The notes beneath the pieces are model-generated. The model had not been told where the DNA came from, made no database searches, and saw only the letters and a program-made list of their open reading frames with translations. Shown piece after piece: positions 54,440 to 63,739 of a stretch of 64,000 nt of DNA. Made by a program: the position numbers and the translations under genes. Numbering within the stretch: position 1 is the stretch's first letter; every line of letters begins with the position of its first letter. This DNA is from Hymenolepis diminuta (Eukaryota; Platyhelminthes; Cestoda; Cyclophyllidea; Hymenolepididae), in contig CAADRB010000077.1 of assembly GCA_900708905.1 (NCBI GenBank), forward strand, positions 275,326-339,325, written 5' to 3'.

Positions 54440-54890
54440 CAATAGTCTCTTCATTTTTTCAGTTTCCCTCAGGGATGGTAGTAATTCCTCCTTAACGGAT
54501 AAATGATCTTTAAGTGTTTACCATTTCACACCCTGATCCGCCTGCCCAATTCAAGTTCGGATTTTGTTCATGTTACTGGAATGGACAAAAATAAAATGGG
54601 AATTCTAAGCACTCCTAACCAGTTTAAAATGGATAACTTTGGAGAAAGCTGGCTAGTTTGAACAACGCATTTACTGGAGCTCGTACTTCTCCGTTGTAAG
54701 CAGTCAATCACGTTGAAGGGAGTTCTTTTTGAAAAGAAGATTGCGTCTTCACAATCTCATATGAAATATTTCAAGTCCATTCGAGACAATGTGACGTGCC
54801 TTAAGTGCATCCATGGTCTTGACATAACAATAGTTACGGTAAAAGGGATCCTAGTGAATCGAATGTCTTTATTGAAAATGCATGACATGT
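54440..54890 (+). pseudogene. F3 first-exon copy and flank
   Basis: Plus strand 54680-54890 matches 43110-43265 (gtaagcagtcaatcacgttg). Together with copy J it is the inverse of 47140-48185. It is cut at 54890 and fused to E2 of copy L. Confidence 0.5.
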
Positions 54891-55440
54891 CACCGATTAC
54901 GGGGAAGGAGGCTGAAAGCACGATGAGGTGTGCACCCACCTACTCACCTTCCTTAGTCTAATAGGGAGAGATTGAATTTCTTAAATTTGCTGACTCACAT
55001 TAATGAAAATGTCAAGGCGTTCTCGTCGAACACGCATTCCACGGAAGCGTGAAAAGCATTCCGAATTTGTGTCTGGATTGGTAATTTCAAGGTTGTTCAT
55101 CAGGCTGCGCTTGGTCTGCTAACGACTGTTTTGTGAATTGGTATATGCAAACTCTCCCTTTTTATACTTCGCTTCTGCTTGAAATGCACACAAAGTTTGC
55201 AATGTGATTGGGTTTTAGCGATGAGGCACTGCACCACCCAGTAACTGAGAATTCACTGTCAATCAATAGCTGAAATTGTGGCTTTGAGTATCATGAGTTT
55301 GACCATGAAATCACTTCAAAGTCATTCAAGTTTGCACTCATTTGCTGAGTTAATCAATGCAGTGTATGTCAAAATACTAACCGAAATAAGCAGAGAACAT
55401 GGTGGAGGAAGGAATAGAGAAATATCCTCTCCATTACGGG
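54890..55440 (-). pseudogene. Kelch copy L: promoter, E1 and start of E2
   Basis: TATA at 55166-55159, ATG at 55100. E1 55100-54999 is open (34 codons) with a correct GT donor. E2 from about 54958 has TAG in place of Glu (GE-stop-VGAHLIVLSASFPV), then at 54890 changes to F3 sequence. Upstream region to 55440 is the standard E1-promoter flank. Divergent from S2-c. Confidence 0.7.
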
Positions 55441-55444
55441 GCAC

Positions 55445-55800
55445 ATAAATGGGCAAATTCTCACAATGCAATCGGTTTTGCTTTGCTCATTCCCACTTCT
55501 CCTTCTTGCCCTTCATTTGTCAAGTCATTTGCACAGTGATTGGCATAATTATCTGCTATCAGGTCAAACGGTCACGACGGAATCTGTCTAAAGCAACCTT
55601 AACTCATCTGCTTAACTGTTTGCGAGAGAATTCAAAAGTGTCTTCCTTTTCCATTTTTTCAATCGCTTTGTATGTGGTTAGGACAGTGAAGGGGAAGAAG
55701 GAGAAGTGGAAGTGGGCCAAGCTAAATCGCTTGAATCATGAAAACTGGTTCAATTTCGTAGTCTGTTCCATTTCATTCGCTCCTCCAACACATCCTCTGC
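55445..55800 (+). repeat. R1 upstream of S2-c
   Basis: The most complete R1: gattggcataattatctgct, caaccttaactcatctgctt and agaaggagaagtggaagtgg. 55790-55860 adds the segment with the equivalent of aagcagaggatgtgtt in reverse. Confidence 0.6.
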
Positions 55801-55939
55801 TATATAACGGACAATATTTTGACAAATTCAACGCACCAGGTGAATAATCTTTCTTCAATTGACAGATTCTGAGAGTAAATGGGAGCAGACTGAAATGATT
55901 ATTTTAGGTGATTTCAAAGTTAAATTCCTGATACTCAAA

Positions 55940-56560
55940 TTCACAATTTCCACTATCGAGTGACGGTTTCTGCCCTGTTGATTGGTGCTGTTATGCCTCA
56001 CCTTCAAATCACAGTTACACTGCGCATCTTACACGTCTTTTAAACCGAATTAAAGTTTTAAAAGTGAGAGTTTGCATATCACCGGAAGCACAGTTGTGGG
56101 ATACAAGTAAAGTGGAGACGTGGAAGAATGCGTAAAGAGATGATGAACCTTACACTTTTCCAACAATACCGTACGGAAACATGGAGTCATTTATGTGACA
56201 ACCACTGGAGTCACATGACGTAGAATGCGGCGACAGAGATGTGAGAATTTTCAACACGGAATGCTCTGATTTGGAGACTGAACTCAGACTGCCAGACAGA
56301 GTATGTTGACGTGTTATTTCATTCCAAAGTGAGTACCACTTGGCTCTTTGTTTTCCAATAAATAAGAGAATTGATGACTGACGTTATTCTCTGACATCAA
56401 ACAAAATTGTTTTCATGGGTGGTACGAAGGAGGGTGGAGGCAATCGGTGGTCAAGTAGAGTTGATTCGATTGTGGTTGGTCTCTTTGTTAATTCCTTTGC
56501 GTCGGTTTAATGGCGGATGCTGACGATTAAATATTTATTTCCCTTAGTTGCTGATTTTTT
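55940..56560 (+). pseudogene. S2-c: deleted S2 copy
   Basis: Promoter (55950-56070), E4 scrap with TAA after W-K-N-A (56110-56145), E6 (56245-56330, NAMLXFGD shadow; correct frame SDLETELRLPDR). Then E7 start (56395-56468), which jumps at gttgattcgat to the end of E8 (tctctttgttaattcctttgcgtcgg). About 0.6 kb present in S2-a is missing. R6 follows. Confidence 0.6.
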
Positions 56561-56599
56561 TTTAATTATGCTTCTTCTTTGATTAAATAGTAGTCAAAA

Positions 56600-56850
56600 T
56601 TTATTTTCTAATGTTCGTCTTCCGATGCGCGGTGGGAAACTCGAATTTTGTTTCCTCCTTTATGAGGCATACAAAGAGAAACTTAATTGATGTTTCTTGA
56701 AATATTTTGCTAATTCACTTTGAATCCTGATTTTACTGTTCCATTTTAACAGAAATTTAGGGAGAGTTATGGCCTCTTTCCCGATTTTCGTCTCTTCCAT
56801 CCATGCCAAGAGAGAGAAGGCTGTGTACTACTCTCAAAACCACAGGAACC
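56600..56850 (+). pseudogene. R6 and an S2 E8 start facing copy I
   Basis: 56610-56757 is R6. 56758-56848 is the start of an S2 E8 (RFSSLPSMP, CVLLSKP) that meets E8 of copy I head-to-head at about 56850. Confidence 0.5.
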
Positions 56851-57600
56851 ACACCGCGTTCTTTCTTCAATCATAGGTGGCAGAAGCGACCATCTCAAAG
56901 GAGGTAGCAACTCTTTCACTCTCTTAAGACCACCCAGTGACATAACGACTAAGGGAAAAAAATTAAAATATAACTCGCCTTCCTGAAGCATTCTCGTAAA
57001 CTTCATTAGAAAAACAGTAAGGAGATTTCTAGAGTACATCATTGCTAAAAACAAAATTTCATTTTCTGTTGCCATGCCAACGGGGGAGTTCCTGTCGTTT
57101 ATCATATCCGGAAGAGATGACACTTGACCTGCAGACAGATTCATCAGGTCAACTCTTCTTGTGAAAGGATTATTTTTAATTTCCAAACCGATAAAAACCA
57201 GTTTGTCTGATATCGGAGAAGGAAAGTATTCACCATTTCTCTTATTTAATAAAAAGCTAGGAGTAGAGGAACTCACCTTGAAATGTAAAAACATTCGTGC
57301 ATTCTCTTTCAGGTAATTGGACTTCAATCTGCACTTCGGAACATTCAGGGTTGAGAATGCACACCTGTGTGGCATTTACTGTAGTACAAAATGTCGCTAG
57401 TCTTTCCTGACTTCTTAACACAAAATGAGAAAGACAGAATGTTAAATCTCAATGTTAAAAGAAAACGGACTGAAATGAAAATCATCATACTCAAAGCAAT
57501 GTCTTTTCGCTTCAGAGGAAGAAGAAGAAGACATCGAGGAGAAAGCGATCAATTGTTCCTTCGCAGTCTTCCGTGCCTCTGCGAGCCACCTCCTACAAAT
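56850..57600 (-). pseudogene. Kelch copy I: E5-E8, cut in E8
   Basis: E5 57592-57491 (RWLAEARKTAKEQLIAFSSM, SSSEAKRHCFE) with a good acceptor and donor. E6 57423-57292 is intact (QERLATFCTTVNATQVCILN). E7 (57213-56979) loses one T in the EIFVF motif, which shifts the frame. E8 begins at 56918 (LPPLRWSLLPPMIEERTRCG) and ends at an inverted S2 fragment. GC donor at 56978-56977. Intron 4 (57593-57720) is recognisable upstream, but E4 is missing. Confidence 0.75.
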
Positions 57601-57719
57601 CGACAAAATATCTTTCACAAACTTCTCCAAATAAACCTGAATGTGATCTAGTAACAGGTCGCATATGAGAATGATGTAAAAATGGAAGGGAGGCATCATC
57701 GCGTGAACTCATTTCATCC

Positions 57720-57935
57720 ACATTTTCATCTGAAATCTCCTCTACAATTTATTTCTTTCACAAAATCTCAACGCTAAAATGTTATTCCAGTTGCGAATTT
57801 GAATTACTTATAAGTCTTATAATTCGCTGCATTTGACGATTCTGCATTGGGGACATGTTTTCAACTTTGGTTTTTACTGATCTTAGGGAATTTTTGTCTT
57901 CAGTGATTCGTGCATGTAGGACTCTCTCGGAGTTT
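57720..57935. other. S3 upstream flank
   Basis: 57740-57900 matches 59440-59570 (ttcacaaaatctcaacgcta; atttgacgattctgcattgg). No exon is recognisable. Confidence 0.35.
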
Positions 57936-58158
57936 ATTCACGTGAATTTAACGAGGGCGCTTCAGGAAGGCAGGTTCTTTGTTAGTTTTCCTTTCCGCTG
58001 GTTATCATAGTTCTGAGAGGCCTTTTAGAGAGAGAAAATGGAGAGACCTATTGCCTCCTTTCAGGTGATCGTCTATGGCATTCATAATAGAAGAAAGATA
58101 TTGGCGTGCCGCCGTTAACATCGCAGATTCCAGCGTCTTGGCTGATCACCGCACTTGG
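57936..58158 (+). pseudogene. S3-b: E7 end and E8 start
   Basis: E7 end NEGASGR, donor GC (57970-57971), intron to ccttttag (58029), E8 with SSMAFIIEERYWRAAVNIAD and SSVLA. Trp of the canonical SRWS is TGA. At 58158 the sequence changes to the unrelated minus-strand exon. Confidence 0.55.
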
Positions 58159-58437
58159 TGGTGGCGGGGATGGATTGACGTGTTCGAAAAGTACTTCATG
58201 GGGCGGGAGGGCATCCCATGATATCGCCGTGTGATGATCGGCATTTGTGAAGATTTCTTCCTGGCCACTTGGATCGATGTGTGGGTTCATGTTTCGACGT
58301 CTTTCTTTCCAATTTGTGAAGTGGGCATCGACATCTACTAATCTAACCGAAAGCATGTAAAACGTTGTGTCAATAAATGCCATAGATAAACAGAGAACAA
58401 ATCTGAGCATCCGAAAGAGTCCTAAATGATACCACAT
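58158..58437 (-). CDS. Candidate exon with signal anchor, unrelated to Kelch
   Basis: Minus strand opens with ATG (58437), a hydrophobic start (MLRFVLCLSMAFIDTTFYML), then DVDAHFTNWKERRRNMNPHI, TNADHHTAISWDALPPHEVL and a Pro-rich PSPPPPSAVIS. No copy elsewhere in the window and no stop until it enters antisense S3-b. This has the look of a real exon of a secreted or membrane protein. The end is not the true one, because it is cut by S3-b. No family recognised. Confidence 0.35.
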
Positions 58438-58834
58438 TTAATATTGAATTAAATATAGTGCTCAAAATACAGATTCCCGGATTTGACTTCAAGGATGCTG
58501 ATTGTGATATCGTCTACAAAGTTCAGAGCCTAGTGTCTGGTTGACGAAACAGACAACAGCAGGTAGCTTATTCTGTCTAAAATTACCCTAACACGCAGAG
58601 CTCTCTTTGAGCTTTCCAGCTCTTTCCACTCGTTTTCCGATATTGCTACATATAGTCGTGTTCATATATCCGAGTGGCATAGAACTCAATTTCATATTTC
58701 ATTACAGTTCCACATCCGATGGATGGGGTTATTTGAATTAGTCGGATATCAAATACTAGCGAGTGCGTCTCCCCAATAAGCGTCTTAGCTCACTTTTCTT
58801 CATCTATTATATTTGAAGATTCCTTCATAGTCTG

Positions 58835-59190
58835 GTTCACCAGCAACTGAATTCAATCCATCCATCGACACCTCCTACACAAAGGATACAACAGACGATG
58901 AGAAACATCTGGAAGTAGAAGAATTATCATCGACATGGAAAACAGGGAGAACAAGACAAGGGCCCTTGCTTCATCTAATCTTGCAAAAATTTGCCATTTT
59001 GGTGCCGATTTCAGAAACTGTCAGTTCAGTAAATCAAGAGTCTTTTCAATTGAACATTTACCTCCGTCTGCAAATGCAAATGCAAAATTTGATCCATTTG
59101 GGTAATAGAATAAAGACTATAATCGGGAGGAGAATTATAGAAACCGCAGTAGAGGAAGGTTTGGTGGGAATTCGTAGAAGGTTGCAATGA
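58835..59190 (+). other. Coding-like region with two competing frames
   Basis: One frame is open for about 118 codons: SPATEFNPSIDTSYTKDTTD, LEVEELSSTWKTGRTRQG, NLIHLGNRIKTIIGRRIIET, stop at 59188. A second frame starts MENRENKTRALASSNLAKIC (ATG at about 58935) and ends ANANAKFDPFG at a donor-like gtaata (59101). Either could be an exon; the second has splice logic. 58440-58830 is unassigned. Confidence 0.3.
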
Positions 59191-59199
59191 CCAGAAAAG

Positions 59200-59430
59200 A
59201 ATGAATGAGTTGGTCGAGATGACGGTAATCGTGGAATCCACAGACACGAATTCAATACTTTTGTACTTTTTCGTAAGAATATTTTGCAACTGATACACCA
59301 CCTCGTCAAGTTTACAATGGAAAATTCAGGCGGATTGTCTTCGAGATTCTTCAGCTTGTGCTGATGAATTCGACAAACATTTGTTATTATTAAATAATGA
59401 ATTAGACGAAATGTGTATCAGTCAAAAATC
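59200..59430 (-). pseudogene. F2 unit
   Basis: Minus frame VYQLQNILTKKYKSIEFVSV, with LTSTNSFKK eroded. Upstream part to about 59400 (tttgttattattaaataatg). Confidence 0.4.
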
Positions 59431-59439
59431 TCGTCGTCA

Positions 59440-59770
59440 TTCCGCTGTCGGCCAAATGTATTTCCTTCACAAAATGTCAACATTAACATGTTATTCCTCG
59501 GTCTTATGATTGGCAGCATTTGACCATTCATCATTGCTGACATGTTTTCAGCTTTGCGTTTTACTCTCCTGAAAGGTCTTTTAGAAAGAAAGAAAGAAAG
59601 AAAGAGAGAAAGAGAGAAAAACGTTTACCACCTTCCAGGTGGTCGCCTGAAAGATGTTGGCATGCCGTCATTAACATCGCAGACTCTGGCGTCTTGGTCG
59701 TTGTTGGAAGGGGAAGGTGCTAAGTTAACAGGACACGAAGAACTGCACTAATGATAAGGAACAATGGGAT
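59440..59770 (+). pseudogene. S3-c: E8 start with microsatellite
   Basis: The E7-E8 intron end (cttttag) is followed by an (aaag)n run at 59584-59620 in place of the normal MKxLL codons. Then comes E8 PSRWSPERCWHAVINIADSG and VLVVVGRGR. It keeps the Trp that S3-a and S3-b lost. Followed by the common S3 tail. Confidence 0.5.
59584..59622. repeat. (AAAG/AGAG)n microsatellite
   Basis: agaaagaaagaaagaaagaa followed by agagag units, inside the coding start of S3-c E8. Confidence 0.8.
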
Positions 59771-59859
59771 TTCCCCTCTCGCGTTCTAAGCACAGCTATT
59801 TCTAACCTTCCATCATCACATATTACAGTTGTTGACCTCGAAATATTAACTTACCCTTT

Positions 59860-60242
59860 GGTTTATTGATCGGTCGACGCATCGCTTATCAACGGCATTT
59901 GTGTTCCTGACCTATGCAGATCTGTTGTAAATAAATCGGCTCCATTCTCTAATTTGCATCTGGCTAGTCTCTCCATCCACTTCCTAACATAATTTCAAAT
60001 GGGAAGATGCATTTATTGTTCAGAGCTGGTATTTTCAAATGATTAAGTGCTAGTAACCAAAACCACTAACTAACCAATCGACGGAAACAGAACGCACTGA
60101 TCACAAAATTGTCTTAGTTATATTAAAAGAGCGAGTCTTCGATCTGGGCTGGGAAAAGATCGCTGACGTCTTGGAGGTGCTGGACGTGAATTATGGTTTG
60201 TACTTTGCTCAAGGCGAGACGCTGCGCTTTCGTAATAATTAG
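59860..60242 (+). pseudogene. S4 unit: flank and Kelch-like terminal exon
   Basis: 60090-60242 keeps the frame of 1462-1635: KIVLVILKERVFDLGWEKIA, LEVLDVNYG, LRFRNN then TAG. The flank 59860-60080 matches 19040-19260. Two copies with the same stop support real coding ancestry. Upstream exons are not identified. Confidence 0.4.
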
Positions 60243-60419
60243 GCTGGCATTGAGCATATCCTCTTCTAGATCTTAGCAATACCTGCACTGGTATACTTTA
60301 GTTTCAACATAATAAATAATCAAAAGTCTCAGCTATAGGTATTAAGAGCTTCCAAATCTCGTCAAACAGCTTCAGCAGTGGAGCTTTATCAATCCCATTA
60401 ACTTGAGTAATTTTGTGAG

Positions 60420-60833
60420 TTTGTGAAACTGTCTCAGATAAATTCTCGATGATAGATCGAATCAGCGCTATCGTAGAGTTTGAATTTAATGCAACACCAA
60501 AGCAGTCAAAGCTGACGAGGAATAACTGAGACCATTAATCATCAAGTATGAGTCATAGTTGTTGAAAATCCTGGTTTACATAAAATTGAAAGAGATTGAT
60601 ATTGCAGTTCGGTGTCGGAATGAAAGGTCTATTAATTGAAGATGGTCGGTATAAATATACCTGAAATTGGACCAACCAATGTCCCTCTCATTGCAGAGGA
60701 ACGAAGAAGAATTTGATGAGCGAAGAAATGTCATTCATTATATCAGTAATCATTTGGATAGTTCGACGAATTCATTTACTTTCCGTTATCTAAGGCCACT
60801 GGATACGAGATGGGGTGAGAACGAGAGAGATCC
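60420..60833 (+). repeat. Left copy of the sequence flanking the gap
   Basis: From about 60440 to the N run this is nearly identical to 61785-62176 (offset 1342). It includes a TATAAATA (near 60651) and a short frame from ATG at 60679 (MSLSLQRNEEEFDERR). Confidence 0.75.
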
Positions 60834-61784
60834 NNNNNNNNNNNNNNNNNNNNNNNNNNNNNNNNNNNNNNNNNNNNNNNNNNNNNNNNNNNNNNNNNNN
60901 NNNNNNNNNNNNNNNNNNNNNNNNNNNNNNNNNNNNNNNNNNNNNNNNNNNNNNNNNNNNNNNNNNNNNNNNNNNNNNNNNNNNNNNNNNNNNNNNNNNN
61001 NNNNNNNNNNNNNNNNNNNNNNNNNNNNNNNNNNNNNNNNNNNNNNNNNNNNNNNNNNNNNNNNNNNNNNNNNNNNNNNNNNNNNNNNNNNNNNNNNNNN
61101 NNNNNNNNNNNNNNNNNNNNNNNNNNNNNNNNNNNNNNNNNNNNNNNNNNNNNNNNNNNNNNNNNNNNNNNNNNNNNNNNNNNNNNNNNNNNNNNNNNNN
61201 NNNNNNNNNNNNNNNNNNNNNNNNNNNNNNNNNNNNNNNNNNNNNNNNNNNNNNNNNNNNNNNNNNNNNNNNNNNNNNNNNNNNNNNNNNNNNNNNNNNN
61301 NNNNNNNNNNNNNNNNNNNNNNNNNNNNNNNNNNNNNNNNNNNNNNNNNNNNNNNNNNNNNNNNNNNNNNNNNNNNNNNNNNNNNNNNNNNNNNNNNNNN
61401 NNNNNNNNNNNNNNNNNNNNNNNNNNNNNNNNNNNNNNNNNNNNNNNNNNNNNNNNNNNNNNNNNNNNNNNNNNNNNNNNNNNNNNNNNNNNNNNNNNNN
61501 NNNNNNNNNNNNNNNNNNNNNNNNNNNNNNNNNNNNNNNNNNNNNNNNNNNNNNNNNNNNNNNNNNNNNNNNNNNNNNNNNNNNNNNNNNNNNNNNNNNN
61601 NNNNNNNNNNNNNNNNNNNNNNNNNNNNNNNNNNNNNNNNNNNNNNNNNNNNNNNNNNNNNNNNNNNNNNNNNNNNNNNNNNNNNNNNNNNNNNNNNNNN
61701 NNNNNNNNNNNNNNNNNNNNNNNNNNNNNNNNNNNNNNNNNNNNNNNNNNNNNNNNNNNNNNNNNNNNNNNNNNNNNNNNNNNN
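60834..61784. other. Assembly gap (N run)
   Basis: 951 unknown bases. Long reading frames that pass through the N run are artefacts. Confidence 0.98.
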
Positions 61785-62200
61785 TTCTCGATTCCAGATC
61801 GAATCAGTGCTATCGTAGAGTATGAATCAAATGCAACACCAAAGCAGTCAAAGCTGACGAGGAATAACTGAGACCATTAATCATCAAGTATGAGTCATAG
61901 TTGTTGAAAATCCTGGTTTACATAAAATTGAAAGAGATTGATATTGCAGTTCGGTGTCGGAATGAAAGGTCTATTAATTGAAGATGGTCGGTATAAATAT
62001 ACCTGAAATTGGACCAACCAATGTCCCTCTCATTGCAGAGGAACGAAGAAGAATTTGATGAGCGAAGAAATGTCATTCATTATATCAGTAATCATTTGGA
62101 TAGTTCGACGAATTCATTTACTTTCCGTTATCTAAGGCCACTGGATACGAGATGGGGTGAGAACGAGAGAGATCCCAGAGCAGTGAAGAAATAGTATGCT
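61785..62200 (+). other. Right copy of the gap flank with a small TATA-driven frame
   Basis: ggtataaatatacctgaaat lies about 30 bp before ATG 62021. The frame encodes 57 residues (MSLSLQRNEEEFDERRNVIH, HLDSSTNSFTFRYLRPLDTR, ending DPRAVKK and TAG at 62192). Charged and polar. The last part lies in R5. Possibly a small gene or a first exon; no family recognised. Confidence 0.3.
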
Positions 62201-62700
62201 CTAATGAAAGACTGCGATGTGGACTGCTGGAAGTGGGGGAAGAACTTCTGGCGCTTGGGTCATTTGGTCGATTAGTTTAGAGTGAAAAGAAGTGTAGAGT
62301 GGTGAAGGAATGAAGGATTGAATATATTAAAGTTACTCATCCGACTAATTTCATTCGTAACAGTTTGGCTCTTGATTTTTCCGGTTTATATATATCTCAG
62401 CGCTTTCAGCTTGTAGAAAATAGTTATTGTACATTAGAGGTGAAGAAAGGATCTATTTAGGAAGCGGGAAAATTTCAACGACGGTGAATGTAGAAATCCA
62501 AAACAGAACTCGATCTTCACATCATGGCCACCACTTCTCGACATATTCGTTCCTTGGTCGAGAGTCCATTCATCCACAGAAGAGAAAAAGACGAAAAGAA
62601 ACATTTACGTTCTTCAGTGATGGAATAGGGATTCTTGTGGGTCAACCTACAATGTTGCTTCTTATTCAGAGCTTCAACTGTGGGAATTTCCGTGAGTTTC
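62200..62700 (+). repeat. R5 and R11 repeats
   Basis: 62140-62370 matches 31700-31960 (R5), and 62400-62690 matches 31980-32215 and 29430-29620 (R11). No shared reading frame. 62700-62860 unassigned and AT-rich. Confidence 0.45.
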
Positions 62701-62879
62701 TTCAATTTACTGCTGCACTAATGTGAAAATCTCTTTCAAGTATCATCAAATGTTTACTTAATTTCTCAATATTGATTAGTTTAAGTAAATAAATTTGTAA
62801 TATTTAATCGTAAAGCATTGCTTTCATCTATAATTCTCACCTCAATGCGTGAGATTCTCAATTCCTGGAAACTTTCGGG

Positions 62880-63250
62880 AATTCAATTCACGTCTCACAT
62901 TATCAACGATCCCTTTGTGGAGGGCATAGACGTACTCGTAGAATGGAGGTTTGTTTAAAGGCTTCATAGTTGAATTCAATTTCACACAGAGTCTGTGAAA
63001 TATATTTTACTGATTTGTTAGTGATGCCTCACAGGGGGACGGAATACTGCGAAGGCACAGCATTCCGATCGCTTCCTCCTCGATGCCTTCTTCTTCAACT
63101 GGACCGAAAGGACAAAATTCTGAATATGCTAGTTTCCGTTTCAATTTGCTTTCAATTACAGTTTGCGTACAACGTCAATCCTGTGTCTCTCTCCTTTTCC
63201 GTTAAGAAGTCGGAAAAGACTTGCGATATTTGCACCTCTAAATAATGGCG
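62880..63250 (+). pseudogene. Kelch copy K: E4 end, E5 and start of E6
   Basis: E4 end (about 62880-62948, INDPFVEGIDVLVEWR) with donor gt at 62949, a 73-bp intron (against 375 bp in copy A), E5 from 63022 (frame disrupted by an insertion; SSSMPSSSTGPK readable), a lost E5 donor (TGA followed by at), and E6 from about 63208 (GKDLRYL-like), cut at 63250. The shorter intron 4 shows that the long version in A contains inserted or retained extra sequence. Confidence 0.65.
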
Positions 63251-63450
63251 GCGTTGAAATTTACAGTAGTCTTTAAGGGAGGGAGAGAGAGAGTGGGTTG
63301 TTGTCTCAGGTAGTTGACTCAACTGGCCTATTTTCATTGACCGGAAAAGCTTTGCGTGCCTCGGATGACAGTCGCAGAGACACCGCTTAGTCGGCTACAT
63401 TATTAGCCAGTCCTGTCTGCACTGTCCCTTCCTTTTCCAACAATCGTCCC
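63250..63450. other. Purine-rich run and unassigned sequence
   Basis: gggagggagagagagagtgg at 63279-63298, then an S3-like scrap (ttgaccggaaaagctttgcg) without frame. Confidence 0.3.
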
Positions 63451-63456
63451 TTCCAA

Positions 63457-63678
63457 TTAAAGCACACATATGATTATATCCTTATGCATGTCCTCAGCCA
63501 AAATGCCGATTATAAATAGACTTCCACTACACACAACTCCCGTTGTCCAATCCTTCTCCTTCAATTTCCTACTTTTCCTTGAGGCTCTGTACTGAGGTTT
63601 GTTCAATACATCCTGGTCTGCCCAATCCTTGGTGTTCTTTTGATTGCTCTTAGCCTGACCAACTGCACACACAAACAC
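63457..63678 (-). other. Small minus-strand frame, uncertain
   Basis: ATG at 63678. Basic middle (NKPQYRASRKSRKLKEKDWT) then a hydrophobic end (TGVVCSGSLFIIGILAED), stop at 63457. Single copy in the window. The composition is compatible with a small membrane protein or an exon. No motif. Confidence 0.25.
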
Positions 63679-63739
63679 ACTCGTCTATTTAGTTAAAAAT
63701 TTTTCGAAATGAATAATTTGCTTATTTTGAAAATATTAA

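Noticed and set aside
53930..54450. Arg-rich plus frame (MLRRSRRKRIPRN)
   Set aside because: Antisense of E1 of copy J; the minus strand has the conserved MSSLEIG start and exact exon length.
60667..61825. Two very long plus-strand frames (383 and 336 codons)
   Set aside because: They consist mostly of the N run. Only the first 55 codons are real sequence.
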